Source: Streptomyces ortus (lineage in GTDB: Bacteria; Actinomycetota; Actinomycetes; Streptomycetales; Streptomycetaceae). Taken from it: a DNA stretch of 64,000 nucleotides. The DNA lies in assembly GCF_026341275.1 (NCBI RefSeq), contig NZ_JAIFZO010000002.1, forward strand, positions 5,982,118 to 6,046,117, read 5' to 3'. A model generated the notes under the pieces. The model searched no databases. It saw nothing but the letters and a program-made list of their open reading frames with translations, and was not told the DNA's origin. Position numbers and translations under genes: made by a program. Below are positions 37,043 to 45,527 of this stretch, piece by piece (the first letter of the stretch is position 1; the number at the start of each line of letters is the position of its first letter).

Positions 37043-38581
37043 GTGTCGGCCAGCACATCCCGTACGCTCCCGCCGGAGATCGCCGAGTCCGTCTCTGTCA
37101 TGGCGCTCATTGAGCGGGGAAAGGCTGAGGGGCAGATCGCCGGCGATGACGTGCGTCGGGCCTTCGAAGCTGACCAGATTCCGGCCACTCAGTGGAAGAA
37201 CGTACTGCGCAGCCTCAACCAGATCCTCGAGGAAGAGGGTGTGACGCTGATGGTCAGTGCCGCGGAGCCGAAGCGCACCCGGAAGAGCGTCGCAGCGAAG
37301 AGTCCCGCCAAGCGCACCGCCACCAAGACCGTCGCGGCGAAGACGGCGACGGTCAAGAAGGCCACCGCCACCGCCACGCCGACCGTGTCCGAGGTCGACG
37401 ATCCCGCTGAGGACGTGACCGCCAAGAAGGCCGCGGTCAAGAAGACGACCGCCAAGAAGGCGGTCGCGAAGAAGACCGTCGCCAAGAAGACGGCGGCGAA
37501 GAAGACCACCGCCAAGGGCGCCGACGCCGAGCAGGGCGACGACGAGGCGACCGAGGAGACTCCGGGCACGGCCAAGACCGGCGACGAGCCGACCGAGGAC
37601 GGCGCCCAGGGCTTCGTGCTGTCCGACGAGGACGAGGACGACGCGCCCGCGCAGCAGGTCGCCGCGGCCGGTGCCACCGCCGACCCGGTCAAGGACTACC
37701 TCAAGCAGATCGGCAAGGTCCCGCTGCTCAACGCCGAGCAGGAGGTCGAGCTCGCCAAGCGCATCGAGGCCGGTCTGTTCGCCGAGGACAAGCTGGCCAA
37801 CGCCGACAAGCTCGCCCCGAAGCTCAAGCGCGAGCTGGAGATCATCGCCGAGGACGGCCGCCGCGCCAAGAACCACCTCCTGGAGGCCAACCTCCGTCTG
37901 GTGGTCTCCCTGGCCAAGCGTTACACCGGCCGCGGCATGCTCTTCCTGGACCTCATCCAGGAGGGCAACCTCGGTCTGATCCGCGCGGTGGAGAAGTTCG
38001 ACTACACCAAGGGCTACAAGTTCTCGACCTACGCCACGTGGTGGATCCGTCAGGCGATCACCCGCGCCATGGCCGACCAGGCCCGCACCATCCGTATCCC
38101 GGTGCACATGGTCGAGGTCATCAACAAGCTCGCGCGCGTGCAGCGCCAGATGCTCCAGGACCTGGGCCGCGAGCCCACTCCGGAGGAGCTGGCCAAGGAA
38201 CTCGACATGACCCCCGAGAAGGTCATCGAGGTCCAGAAGTACGGCCGTGAGCCGATCTCCCTGCACACCCCCCTGGGTGAGGACGGCGACAGCGAGTTCG
38301 GTGACCTCATCGAGGACTCCGAAGCGGTCGTCCCGGCCGACGCGGTGAGCTTCACGCTCCTCCAGGAGCAGTTGCACTCCGTCCTGGACACCCTGTCCGA
38401 GCGTGAGGCGGGCGTCGTCTCGATGCGCTTCGGCCTCACCGACGGTCAGCCCAAGACCCTCGACGAGATCGGCAAGGTCTACGGCGTGACGCGTGAGCGC
38501 ATCCGCCAGATCGAGTCCAAGACGATGTCGAAGCTGCGTCACCCGTCCCGCTCCCAGGTGCTGCGCGACTACCTGGACTAG
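37043..38581 (+). CDS. hrdB: HrdB, principal RNA polymerase sigma factor (sigma-70 group 1)
   Basis: Product of 512 residues from GTG 37043, after GAGAGG; this gives the known N-terminus [16 protein letters not shown]. Region 1.1 is replaced by a Lys/Ala-rich stretch (about 75-175) with repeated AKKT units, typical of Streptomyces HrdB. The acidic [15 protein letters not shown] precedes region 1.2 ([16 protein letters not shown]). Region 2 has [48 protein letters not shown], and region 4.2 has [23 protein letters not shown]. It directs transcription of most growth genes and is essential. It is followed by a strong terminator. Confidence 0.98.
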   Translation: MSASTSRTLPPEIAESVSVMALIERGKAEGQIAGDDVRRAFEADQIPATQWKNVLRSLNQILEEEGVTLMVSAAEPKRTRKSVAAKSPAKRTATKTVAAKTATVKKATATATPTVSEVDDPAEDVTAKKAAVKKTTAKKAVAKKTVAKKTAAKKTTAKGADAEQGDDEATEETPGTAKTGDEPTEDGAQGFVLSDEDEDDAPAQQVAAAGATADPVKDYLKQIGKVPLLNAEQEVELAKRIEAGLFAEDKLANADKLAPKLKRELEIIAEDGRRAKNHLLEANLRLVVSLAKRYTGRGMLFLDLIQEGNLGLIRAVEKFDYTKGYKFSTYATWWIRQAITRAMADQARTIRIPVHMVEVINKLARVQRQMLQDLGREPTPEELAKELDMTPEKVIEVQKYGREPISLHTPLGEDGDSEFGDLIEDSEAVVPADAVSFTLLQEQLHSVLDTLSEREAGVVSMRFGLTDGQPKTLDEIGKVYGVTRERIRQIESKTMSKLRHPSRSQVLRDYLD

Positions 38582-38600
38582 GCCCCGGCCGCGGTACGCC

Positions 38601-38641
38601 ACCGAGGGCCCGGCTCCCGTCAGGGGAGCCGGGCCCTCGGT
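38601..38641 (+). terminator. terminator after hrdB
   Basis: Perfect 18-base arms 38601-38618 and 38624-38641 with a 5-base loop (GTCAG), 20 bp after the stop. Confidence 0.95.
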
Positions 38642-38715
38642 GCGTGCGGAGTGCGGAGCGCCGCCGACTGGATCACTCTGGGTGTCTCGTGACAACCCCA
38701 GAGTGAGGAGCGCGC

Positions 38716-39531
38716 ATGCGTCGTACCTTCGCCCGTGTACTGGCCCTCGTGGCTGCGGTCGCGGTGATACCGCTGGCATCCCCGGTTCCCGCGACGGCCG
38801 GCGTCGTCATCGGCGGCCACCCCGTGGACATCGCGGAGGCTCCCTGGATGGTGGCCCTGGCCAGCCGTGACCGGTTCGGGGGAACACGCGCGGGACAGTT
38901 CTGCGGGGGAGTGGTGATCGGGCGCGACACGGTGCTGACGGCCGCCCACTGCCTGGGTGAGGAGGTGCTGGGCGCGCCCCCCGGGCAGGTCCGGGACCTG
39001 AGGATCGTCGCGGGTCGCGGGGATCTGCGGGCCCAGGGGGGCAAGGAGATCGCCGTGCGCGACATCTGGATCAATCCGCGGCACGACAGCTACACGAATG
39101 CCGGGGACTTCGCCGTGCTCACCCTCGCGGAGCGGCTCGCCGCCGGTTCGGTCATCCGCGTGGCGGGCGCCGGCGACGCCGCCTACGAGCCCGGAACGGA
39201 AGCGGTGGTGTACGGCTGGGGCGACACGACGGGGGGCGGGGACTACGCGAGTTCCCTGCGGGCCTCGCATGTCCGCGTGCTGTCCGACGCGGTCTGCGAG
39301 AAGGCCTATCCGGGCAGTGCGGACGGAACGTATCTCGCCGGATCCATGCTGTGCGCGGGCGAGACGCGAGGGGGCCGGGACGCCTGTCAGGGGGACAGCG
39401 GTGGGCCCCTGGTCGCTCAGGGGCGGCTGGTCGGCCTTGTGTCGTGGGGAAGCGGCTGCGGACGGGTCGACAGCCCCGGGGTCTACATGAGGGCCTCAGA
39501 GGTCGCCACAGCGCTCGGAACGGGCCGCTGA
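38716..39531 (+). CDS. secreted trypsin-like serine protease
   Basis: Product of 271 residues with RBS GAGGAG upstream. A signal peptide (MRRTFARVLALVAAVAVIP, cleaved near ATAG about 29) is followed directly by a mature start VVIGGHP, lacking a long propeptide. Catalytic residues are His78 (TAAHC), Asp131 (GDFAVL) and Ser228 (GDSGGP). Asp222, six residues before the serine, marks trypsin specificity for Arg/Lys. Cysteines flank the active sites as in animal-like trypsins. Streptomyces trypsins work in mycelial degradation and protease activation. It is single-standing between hrdB and a terminator. Confidence 0.95.
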   Translation: MRRTFARVLALVAAVAVIPLASPVPATAGVVIGGHPVDIAEAPWMVALASRDRFGGTRAGQFCGGVVIGRDTVLTAAHCLGEEVLGAPPGQVRDLRIVAGRGDLRAQGGKEIAVRDIWINPRHDSYTNAGDFAVLTLAERLAAGSVIRVAGAGDAAYEPGTEAVVYGWGDTTGGGDYASSLRASHVRVLSDAVCEKAYPGSADGTYLAGSMLCAGETRGGRDACQGDSGGPLVAQGRLVGLVSWGSGCGRVDSPGVYMRASEVATALGTGR

Positions 39532-39611
39532 GCGCCAACTGACGGCTTCCGTCCACAAGGACGCATGCGTCCTGTCTCCGTCGGCGAGCGCGCGTCTGCG
39601 CGGCCATGACG

Positions 39612-39647
39612 CGAACGGCCGCCCCTGGTGTCAGGGGCGGCCGTTCG
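39612..39647. terminator. bidirectional terminator between trypsin gene and DUF7455 gene
   Basis: Perfect 16-base arms (39612-39627, 39632-39647) with a 4-base loop (GTGT). It lies between convergent genes. Confidence 0.93.
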
Positions 39648-39691
39648 GTCACCGGCCTGTGCCGGAGATGGCTCGTCGTCTGCGCGAAGTG

Positions 39692-39922
39692 TCAGTGCTC
39701 TTCGTCACTGGAGCTTGCCGGAGCGGCAGTCAACCGCTCCGTCTCGTCCTGTATCTCAGCGGCGATCTTCTTGAGTTCCGGCTCGAACTTGCGCCCGTGG
39801 TGGGCGCAGAAGAGCAGTTCACCACCGTTGAGGAGGACGACGCGCAGATATGCCTGGGCGCCGCAACGGTCGCAGCGGTCAGCGGCCGTCAGTGGGCTCG
39901 CGGGGGTCAGAACAGTAGTCAC
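39692..39922 (-). CDS. small zinc-ribbon-like protein (DUF7455 type)
   Basis: Product of 76 residues from GTG 39922, with AGAGGCG upstream. It has CDRCGAQAYLRVVLLNGGELLFCAHHGRKFEP-like spacing, a CxxC pair followed by CxxH, so a small zinc site is likely. The C-terminus is helical and acidic. Such proteins are common beside hrdB/parE in Streptomyces. Function unknown. Divergent from parE across 441 bp. Confidence 0.85.
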   Translation of the reverse strand: MTTVLTPASPLTAADRCDRCGAQAYLRVVLLNGGELLFCAHHGRKFEPELKKIAAEIQDETERLTAAPASSSDEEH

Positions 39923-40363
39923 GTCGCCTCTTCTCTAGCTCGACGAGCTGTCGTACCAGGGTCAACATCCAACCAGGCCGAAAACGTTCCCGCTCGTGGC
40001 TCTTCCTCGAAAAAAATCTTTCCGAGTCGGCTGTCTGCTGCCGGTTGGCGGCGAATGAGCCGTATTGCGTGTCTTCGTGTCTTACGGGTTCGCGCTCTGT
40101 CAGGTTCAGTCCTCACCGGCTGGCTTGCCGGTTGTTCTTGAGGACGTGCCCGGAGCCTAAATGGTTCATGCCTGGAAGGGAACGTGATATGTACTTCACT
40201 CCAACGAGGGATCGAACAGGCATGCGACTCTGGACTAGTCTGCGTTTGGGGCGAGGGTGGCGTTACAACGGCTCTACCAGGCCTCGGTACCCTCGGACCG
40301 GTGACCGAAGCCGGACCCTTACCCAAAAGGGCCCCAACTGAAATTCAGCGAGGAGCGAACCGC
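39923..40363. other. divergent regulatory region between DUF7455 gene and parE
   Basis: This 441-bp region includes a palindrome AGCTCG-A-CGAGCT (39937-39949), about 15 bp upstream of the DUF7455 start. A nested hairpin lies at 40109-40145 and the parE ribosome binding site GAGGAG near 40350. No tRNA or gene is recognised. Confidence 0.5.
40109..40145 (+). other. nested stem-loop in the parE upstream region
   Basis: An outer stem GTCCTCA with TGAGGAC encloses an inner CCGGC-TGGCTT-GCCGG hairpin. It could be a leader structure or an accidental fold. It is 220 bp before parE. Confidence 0.35.
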
Positions 40364-42487
40364 GTGACCGCCGACACGTCCGTGCCGTCCACAGCCCTGC
40401 TGACCGGAGCAGACCGGGACGGTTCCAACTACACCGCGCGGCACCTGCTCGTCCTCGAAGGTCTAGAGGCCGTGCGGAAGCGCCCCGGCATGTACATCGG
40501 ATCGACCGACAGCCGCGGTCTGATGCACTGCCTCTGGGAGATCATCGACAACTCCGTGGACGAAGCCCTCGGGGGGTACTGCGACCACATCGACGTGACC
40601 CTGCACGACGACGGTTCCGTCGAGGTGCGGGACAACGGCCGGGGCATTCCGGTCGATGTCGAGCCCAAAACCGGCCTTTCGGGCATCGAAGTCGTGATGA
40701 CCAAGCTGCACGCCGGAGGAAAGTTCGGCGGCGGCTCGTACGCGGCCTCCGGCGGCCTGCACGGCGTGGGCGCCTCCGTGGTGAACGCGCTCTCGGCCCG
40801 CCTGGACGTCGAGGTGGACCGAGGAGGCAACACCCACGCGGTGAGCTTCCGGCGCGGCACGCCCGGCGCCTTCAAGGGCGACGGCGCCGACGCCACGTTC
40901 GACGCGTCCTCCGGGCTGCGCAAGCTCAAGAGGGTCCCCAAGACGCGCACCGGCACGCGCGTGCGCTACTGGGCCGACCGCCAGATCTTCCTCAAGGACG
41001 CCAAGCTCTCCCTGGAGAACCTCCACCAGCGCGCCCGGCAGACCGCCTTCCTGGTGCCCGGCCTGACCATCGTCGTCCGCGACGAGTACGGACTGGGCGA
41101 AGGCGGCAGCAAGGGCGAGGAGTCCTTCCGCTTCGACGGCGGCATCAGCGAGTTCTGCGAGTACCTGGCCACCGACAAGCCCATCTGCGACGTGCTCCGC
41201 TTCTCCGGCCAGGGCAGCTTCAAGGAGACGGTCCCGGTCCTCGACGACCACGGCCAGATGACTCCGACCGAAGTCACCCGTGAGCTGGGTGTGGACGTCG
41301 CGATGCGCTGGGGCACGGGCTACGACACGACGCTCAAGTCGTTCGTGAACATCATCGCCACGCCCAAGGGCGGCACCCACGTCGCGGGCTACGAGCAGGC
41401 TGTCGCCAAGACCGTCAACGAAGTGCTGCGCAGCAAGAAGCTGCTGCGCGTCGCCGAGGACGACGTCGTCAAGGACGACGCCCTGGAGGGCCTCACCGCC
41501 GTCGTCACCGTGCGTCTCGCGGAGCCCCAGTTCGAGGGGCAGACGAAGGAGGTGCTCGGCACCTCCGCGGCCCGCCGCATCGTGACGAACGTGGTCTCCA
41601 AGGAGCTCAAAGCGTTCCTGACCTCCACCAAGCGGGACGCGGCGGCACAGGCCCGGGTCGTCCTGGAGAAGGCGGTGGCCGCCGCCCGTACGAGGATCGC
41701 GGCCCGCCAGCACAAGGACGCCCAGCGGCGCAAGACGGCCCTGGAGTCCTCCTCGCTCCCCGCCAAGCTCGCCGACTGCCGCAGCGACGACGTGGAGCGC
41801 AGCGAGCTCTTCATCGTCGAGGGCGACTCGGCACTCGGCACCGCCAAGCTCGCCCGGAACTCCGAGTTCCAGGCGCTCCTGCCGATCCGCGGAAAGATCC
41901 TCAACGTTCAGAAGTCATCCGTGTCCGACATGCTGAAGAACGTCGAGTGCGGCGCGATCATCCAGGTCATAGGAGCGGGTTCGGGGCGCACCTTCGATCT
42001 CGACGCGGCCCGCTACGGAAAGATCATCCTGCTCGTCGACGCCGATGTCGACGGGGCGCACATCCGCTGTCTGCTCCTGACGCTCTTCCAGCGCTACATG
42101 CGGCCCATGGTCGAGGCCGGCCGGGTGTTCGCGGCGGTGCCGCCGCTGCACCGGATCGAGCTGAGCCAGCCCAAGAAGGGCCAGGACAAGTACATCTACA
42201 CGTACTCGGACCGGGAGCTTCGGGAGACCCTGCTCGAACTGCAGCGGAAGAACGTGCGCTACAAGGACTCGATCCAGCGTTACAAGGGCCTTGGAGAGAT
42301 GGACGCGGACCAGTTGGCCGAGACGACCATGGACCCGCGCCACCGCACACTGCGCCGGATCAACATCACGGACCTCGAAGCCTCCGAGCAGGTGTTCGAC
42401 CTGCTGATGGGTAACGACGTCGCTCCGCGCAAGGAGTTCATCTCCAGCTCCGCGGCGACCCTGGACCGCTCGCGCATCGACGCGTAG
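40364..42487 (+). CDS. parE: ParE, DNA topoisomerase IV subunit B (second GyrB-like)
   Basis: Product of 707 residues from GTG 40364 with GAGGAG 9-12 bases upstream. The GHKL ATPase begins with RHLLVLEGLEAVRKRPGMYIGS and has EIIDNSVDEAL, DNGRGIPV and the lid GLHGVGASVVNALS. The TOPRIM domain has EGDSALGTAK (Glu about 486) and DADVDGAHIRCLLLTLF. Length fits ParE rather than the longer GyrB. With ParC (plus the separate gyrase elsewhere) it separates daughter chromosomes. The ParC gene is 10 kb downstream on the opposite strand, so subunits are not in one operon. The upstream region contains no clear supercoiling-sensitive promoter I could identify. Confidence 0.95.
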   Translation: MTADTSVPSTALLTGADRDGSNYTARHLLVLEGLEAVRKRPGMYIGSTDSRGLMHCLWEIIDNSVDEALGGYCDHIDVTLHDDGSVEVRDNGRGIPVDVEPKTGLSGIEVVMTKLHAGGKFGGGSYAASGGLHGVGASVVNALSARLDVEVDRGGNTHAVSFRRGTPGAFKGDGADATFDASSGLRKLKRVPKTRTGTRVRYWADRQIFLKDAKLSLENLHQRARQTAFLVPGLTIVVRDEYGLGEGGSKGEESFRFDGGISEFCEYLATDKPICDVLRFSGQGSFKETVPVLDDHGQMTPTEVTRELGVDVAMRWGTGYDTTLKSFVNIIATPKGGTHVAGYEQAVAKTVNEVLRSKKLLRVAEDDVVKDDALEGLTAVVTVRLAEPQFEGQTKEVLGTSAARRIVTNVVSKELKAFLTSTKRDAAAQARVVLEKAVAAARTRIAARQHKDAQRRKTALESSSLPAKLADCRSDDVERSELFIVEGDSALGTAKLARNSEFQALLPIRGKILNVQKSSVSDMLKNVECGAIIQVIGAGSGRTFDLDAARYGKIILLVDADVDGAHIRCLLLTLFQRYMRPMVEAGRVFAAVPPLHRIELSQPKKGQDKYIYTYSDRELRETLLELQRKNVRYKDSIQRYKGLGEMDADQLAETTMDPRHRTLRRINITDLEASEQVFDLLMGNDVAPRKEFISSSAATLDRSRIDA

Positions 42488-42515
42488 GCGGCCACACCGA
42501 CGCGTACACGGTCCC

Positions 42516-42547
42516 AAGGGGCCGGCCGGACCTCCGGTCGGCCCCTT
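42516..42547 (+). terminator. terminator after parE
   Basis: Arms 42516-42530 and 42533-42547 pair with one G-U position. The tip must open, because the loop is only two bases. Confidence 0.75.
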
Positions 42548-42732
42548 CGGCTTGTTGGCCTCACGGGCCCTGCTCAGGCCGTCCGTTACGCCTTCGGGAA
42601 GGGACTTGTGCGGCCACCAGGGGGGTGAATCACCTGATGGGGTGAAGTGCGGGGAGAGAAGAGTCAGGGATCTTCCCGTTCTGTCCATCCTTGGGCACGC
42701 GGCCGAAACGGGCGGCGGACAAGGAGAGTTCG

Positions 42733-43221
42733 GTGGAGAAGCACGACGGTCCCGACCCAGGACAGGTCCGGATCGACGACCCCTGGTACGACGCGCTCGC
42801 CTCCGGGTGGGGCGAGTTGGACGGTACGGGTGCGCCCGCTCCCGCTGTGCCACCCGCGCGCGGGGAGCGGGAGGACCTGAGCGCTCGTACCGCCGACATC
42901 TATCTGGAAGTGCAGCGCAGCGCCGCCTTCCAGGAGGTGCGCAGCCGGTATCGGAGGTTCGTGATTCCGGCCGTCGCGGTGTTCTTCACCTGGTACGTGG
43001 CGTACGTCGTGACCGCGACCACGGCGCCGGACCTCATGGCACGGCCCGTGGCAGGCGCGGTCAACGTGGCGATGGTCGCGGGCCTCGGGCAGTTCCTCAC
43101 GACGTTCCTCTTCACCTGGGCCTACGCGCGGCACGCACGGCTGCGCAGGGACCGGGCCGCGCTCGATCTGCGCTGGGACACCCAGGAGCTGACGCGCGGC
43201 GTCACGGGTGGTGGGAGGTGA
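42733..43221 (+). CDS. DUF485 small membrane protein (partner of the cation symporter)
   Basis: Product of 162 residues from GTG 42733, with AAGGAGAG upstream. A soluble N-terminal part of about 70 residues leads to a DUF485 domain with two hydrophobic helices (VIPAVAVFFTWYVAYVVTATT and VAMVAGLGQFLTTFLFTWAYARHARL). DUF485 proteins accompany ActP-type acetate/solute symporters, perhaps as a regulatory subunit. The GTG of the symporter overlaps its stop (GTGA), so translation is coupled. Confidence 0.9.
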   Translation: MEKHDGPDPGQVRIDDPWYDALASGWGELDGTGAPAPAVPPARGEREDLSARTADIYLEVQRSAAFQEVRSRYRRFVIPAVAVFFTWYVAYVVTATTAPDLMARPVAGAVNVAMVAGLGQFLTTFLFTWAYARHARLRRDRAALDLRWDTQELTRGVTGGGR

Positions 43222-44810
43222 CGGGCAACCATCAGACGCTGGCCCTGCTGCTCTTCGGCGTGTTCGTCGCGATCACTCTGGGGATCACGACCTGGGTGAG
43301 CCGTCACCGGCACGGCTCGGCGGAGGAGTTCTACGCGGGCGGCCGGCTCTTCTCGCCGATGGAGAATGGTTTTGCCATCGCGGGCGACTACATGTCCGCC
43401 GCCTCCTTCCTGGGCATCTCTGGGCTGATCGCGCTCTTCGGCTACGACGGCCTGCTGTACTCGGTGGGGTTCCTCGTCGCGTGGCTGGTCGTCCTCTTCC
43501 TGGTCGCCGAACTGGTCCGCAACTGCGGACGGTTCACGCTCGCCGACGTCGTCGCCGCCCGGATGAGCGAGCGGCCGGTGCGCATCGCGGCGGGCACGTC
43601 CTCGGTGACGGTGTCGGTCCTCTACCTGGTCGCCCAGATGGTCGGAGCGGGCAGCCTGGTCGCGCTGCTGCTGGGAGGCACGAGCGAGGCGGCACAGACC
43701 TGGACGGTCATCGGCGTCGGCGCCCTCATGGTGGTGTACGTGTCGTTCGGCGGGATGCGGGCCACCACATGGATCCAGATCGTCAAGGCTGTCCTGCTCA
43801 TGGGCGGGGCGATCGCGTTGACCGTGCTCGTACTGGTGCGGTTCCACGGGGACTTCGACCAGTTGCTGCGCACGGCCGCGGAGCGGAGCGGGCACGGGAA
43901 GTCGTTCCTGGCGCCCGGTCTGAAGTACGGCGGGGACTGGACGGCGCGCCTCGACTTCATCAGCCTGGGACTGGCTCTGGTGCTCGGCACGGCGGGCCTG
44001 CCGCACATCCTGTCGCGCTTCTACACCGTGCCGACGGCCCGTGCCGCCCGTCGCTCGGTCGTCTGGTCGATCGGGCTGATCGGCGGGTTCTACCTGATGA
44101 CGATCGTGCTGGGGTTCGGAGCGGCGGCGATCGTCGGCCCCGACGCCGTACGCGGATCGAACGCGGCAGGGAACACGGCTGTTCCGCTGCTGGCGCTCGA
44201 TCTTGGGGGCGGGGCCTCGTCCACCGGAGGAACGGTTCTTTTCGCGGTCGTCGCCGCGATCGCCTTCGCCACGATCCTCGCGGTGGTCGCCGGCATCACC
44301 CTCGCCTCCTCGGCTTCCGTCGCCCACGACCTCTACGCGTCGCTGCGGCGACGGCGTGCCAAGCCGCGCAGTGAGGTGGCCGTGGCACGGGCCGCCGCGG
44401 TCGGGGTCGGCGTCGTGGCCATCGCGCTCGGCCTGCTCGCACGCGATCTCAATGTGGCGTTCCTGGTGGGACTGGCCTTCGCGGTCGCCGCGTCGGCGAA
44501 CCTGCCCGTCCTGCTGTACTCACTGTTCTGGCGGAACTTCACGACACGCGGCGCGGTGTGGTCCGTGTACGGGGGCCTGGTGCCCGCCCTGGTGCTCGTG
44601 GTGCTGTCGCCCGTGGTGTCGGGCAGCCCCGGTTCGCTGTTCCCGGGCGTCGACCTGCAGTACTTCCCGCTGGACAATCCGGGCCTGGTGTCCATTCCGG
44701 CGGGCTTCGTCGCGGGGTGGCTCGGCACGGTCACTTCGACGGAGGCGCCGGACGAGGCCAGACACGCCGAGACGGAGGTACGGGCGCTCACAGGAGCGGG
44801 GGCGGTCTGA
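43218..44810 (+). CDS. sodium:solute symporter, acetate-permease (ActP) type
   Basis: Product of 530 residues from GTG 43218. It has about 13 hydrophobic segments, starting LALLLFGVFVAITLGITTW. Family sites are AEEFYAGGRLFSPMENGFAIAGDYMSAASFLGISG, DVVAARMSERPVRI and LPHILSRFYTVPTARAARRSV. ActP-type carriers import acetate, propionate or glycolate with sodium or protons. The substrate here is not fixed; a carboxylate is likely. It is coupled to the DUF485 gene and faces a CitA/CitB-like two-component system, which may control it. Confidence 0.93.
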   Translation: MTGNHQTLALLLFGVFVAITLGITTWVSRHRHGSAEEFYAGGRLFSPMENGFAIAGDYMSAASFLGISGLIALFGYDGLLYSVGFLVAWLVVLFLVAELVRNCGRFTLADVVAARMSERPVRIAAGTSSVTVSVLYLVAQMVGAGSLVALLLGGTSEAAQTWTVIGVGALMVVYVSFGGMRATTWIQIVKAVLLMGGAIALTVLVLVRFHGDFDQLLRTAAERSGHGKSFLAPGLKYGGDWTARLDFISLGLALVLGTAGLPHILSRFYTVPTARAARRSVVWSIGLIGGFYLMTIVLGFGAAAIVGPDAVRGSNAAGNTAVPLLALDLGGGASSTGGTVLFAVVAAIAFATILAVVAGITLASSASVAHDLYASLRRRRAKPRSEVAVARAAAVGVGVVAIALGLLARDLNVAFLVGLAFAVAASANLPVLLYSLFWRNFTTRGAVWSVYGGLVPALVLVVLSPVVSGSPGSLFPGVDLQYFPLDNPGLVSIPAGFVAGWLGTVTSTEAPDEARHAETEVRALTGAGAV

Positions 44811-44844
44811 GGCCCGCCCGGGGGCCCTCTGCCACCGGCGGGCC
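44811..44844. terminator. putative terminator between symporter and response regulator genes
   Basis: GGCCCGCC (44811-44818) pairs with GGCGGGCC (44837-44844) around an 18-base loop. It is weak but well placed between convergent genes only 36 bp apart. Confidence 0.55.
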
Positions 44845-44846
44845 CG

Positions 44847-45527
44847 TCAGAGGCGGGTCGCCCAGACATAGCGGTGTTCGGGGCGGCCCGCGTCGCCGTA
44901 CTTCAGGCTCAGGGTGGCCCGGCCGGTGCGCTCCAGCAGCTTCAGATAGCGCTGGGCGGTCTGCCTGCTGAGGCCGGTCCGCTCGGCGAGCTCCTGGGCG
45001 GACAGAGGGCTCTCCGCGTTCACCAGAGCCTGGCGCACCGCCTCCGCGGTGGTGGGGGAGTGTCCTTTGGGCAGGTCCGGTTCCGTGCTCGTGGAGAGGG
45101 CGCCGAAGATCCGGTCGACCTCGGCCTGCTCCGCCTCGCCGCCGCCGTCGAGGGTGCGGCGCAGTTCGGCGTACGCCTCAAGTTTCGCGCGCAGCCCGGC
45201 GAAGGCGAAAGGTTTCACCAGGTACTGCAGAGCACCGTGCCGCATCGCCGCCTGAACCGTGCTGATGTCACGGGCCGCGGTCACCATGATGACGTCGGCC
45301 TGCAGGCCCCGCCGCCGCATCTCCTGGACGACCGCCAGACCCGTCTCGTCGGGCAGATAGTGGTCGAGCAGCACCAGATCCAGCCGCGGCAGCGCCTCCA
45401 GCTGCCGCAGGGCCTCCGCCGCTGAGTGTGCCTCGGCCGCGACATGGAAACCCGCGACCTTCTCCACGTAGGCGGCGTTGACCCGAGCGACCCGGACGTC
45501 GTCGTCCACGACCAGTACCTCGATCAT
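44847..45527 (-). CDS. response regulator, CitB/DcuR type
   Basis: Product of 226 residues. The receiver domain has the acidic pocket VVDDD (8-10), phospho-acceptor Asp55 (VLLDHYLPD), Thr in VIMVTAARD and Lys in YLVKPF. The C-terminal HTH (ESPLSAQELAERTGLSRQTAQRYLKLLERTGRATL) is the CitB type, not LuxR or OmpR. Its ATG overlaps the stop of the sensor kinase by ATGA, so the two are co-translated. Family members respond to citrate or C4-dicarboxylates and activate transport genes. The convergent symporter next door is the obvious candidate target. Confidence 0.95.
   Translation of the reverse strand: MIEVLVVDDDVRVARVNAAYVEKVAGFHVAAEAHSAAEALRQLEALPRLDLVLLDHYLPDETGLAVVQEMRRRGLQADVIMVTAARDISTVQAAMRHGALQYLVKPFAFAGLRAKLEAYAELRRTLDGGGEAEQAEVDRIFGALSTSTEPDLPKGHSPTTAEAVRQALVNAESPLSAQELAERTGLSRQTAQRYLKLLERTGRATLSLKYGDAGRPEHRYVWATRL

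Noticed and set aside
39923-40363. tRNA or small RNA gene in the parE upstream region
   Set aside because: No cloverleaf with T-loop GTTCGA-type signature in the right context; only a simple nested hairpin.
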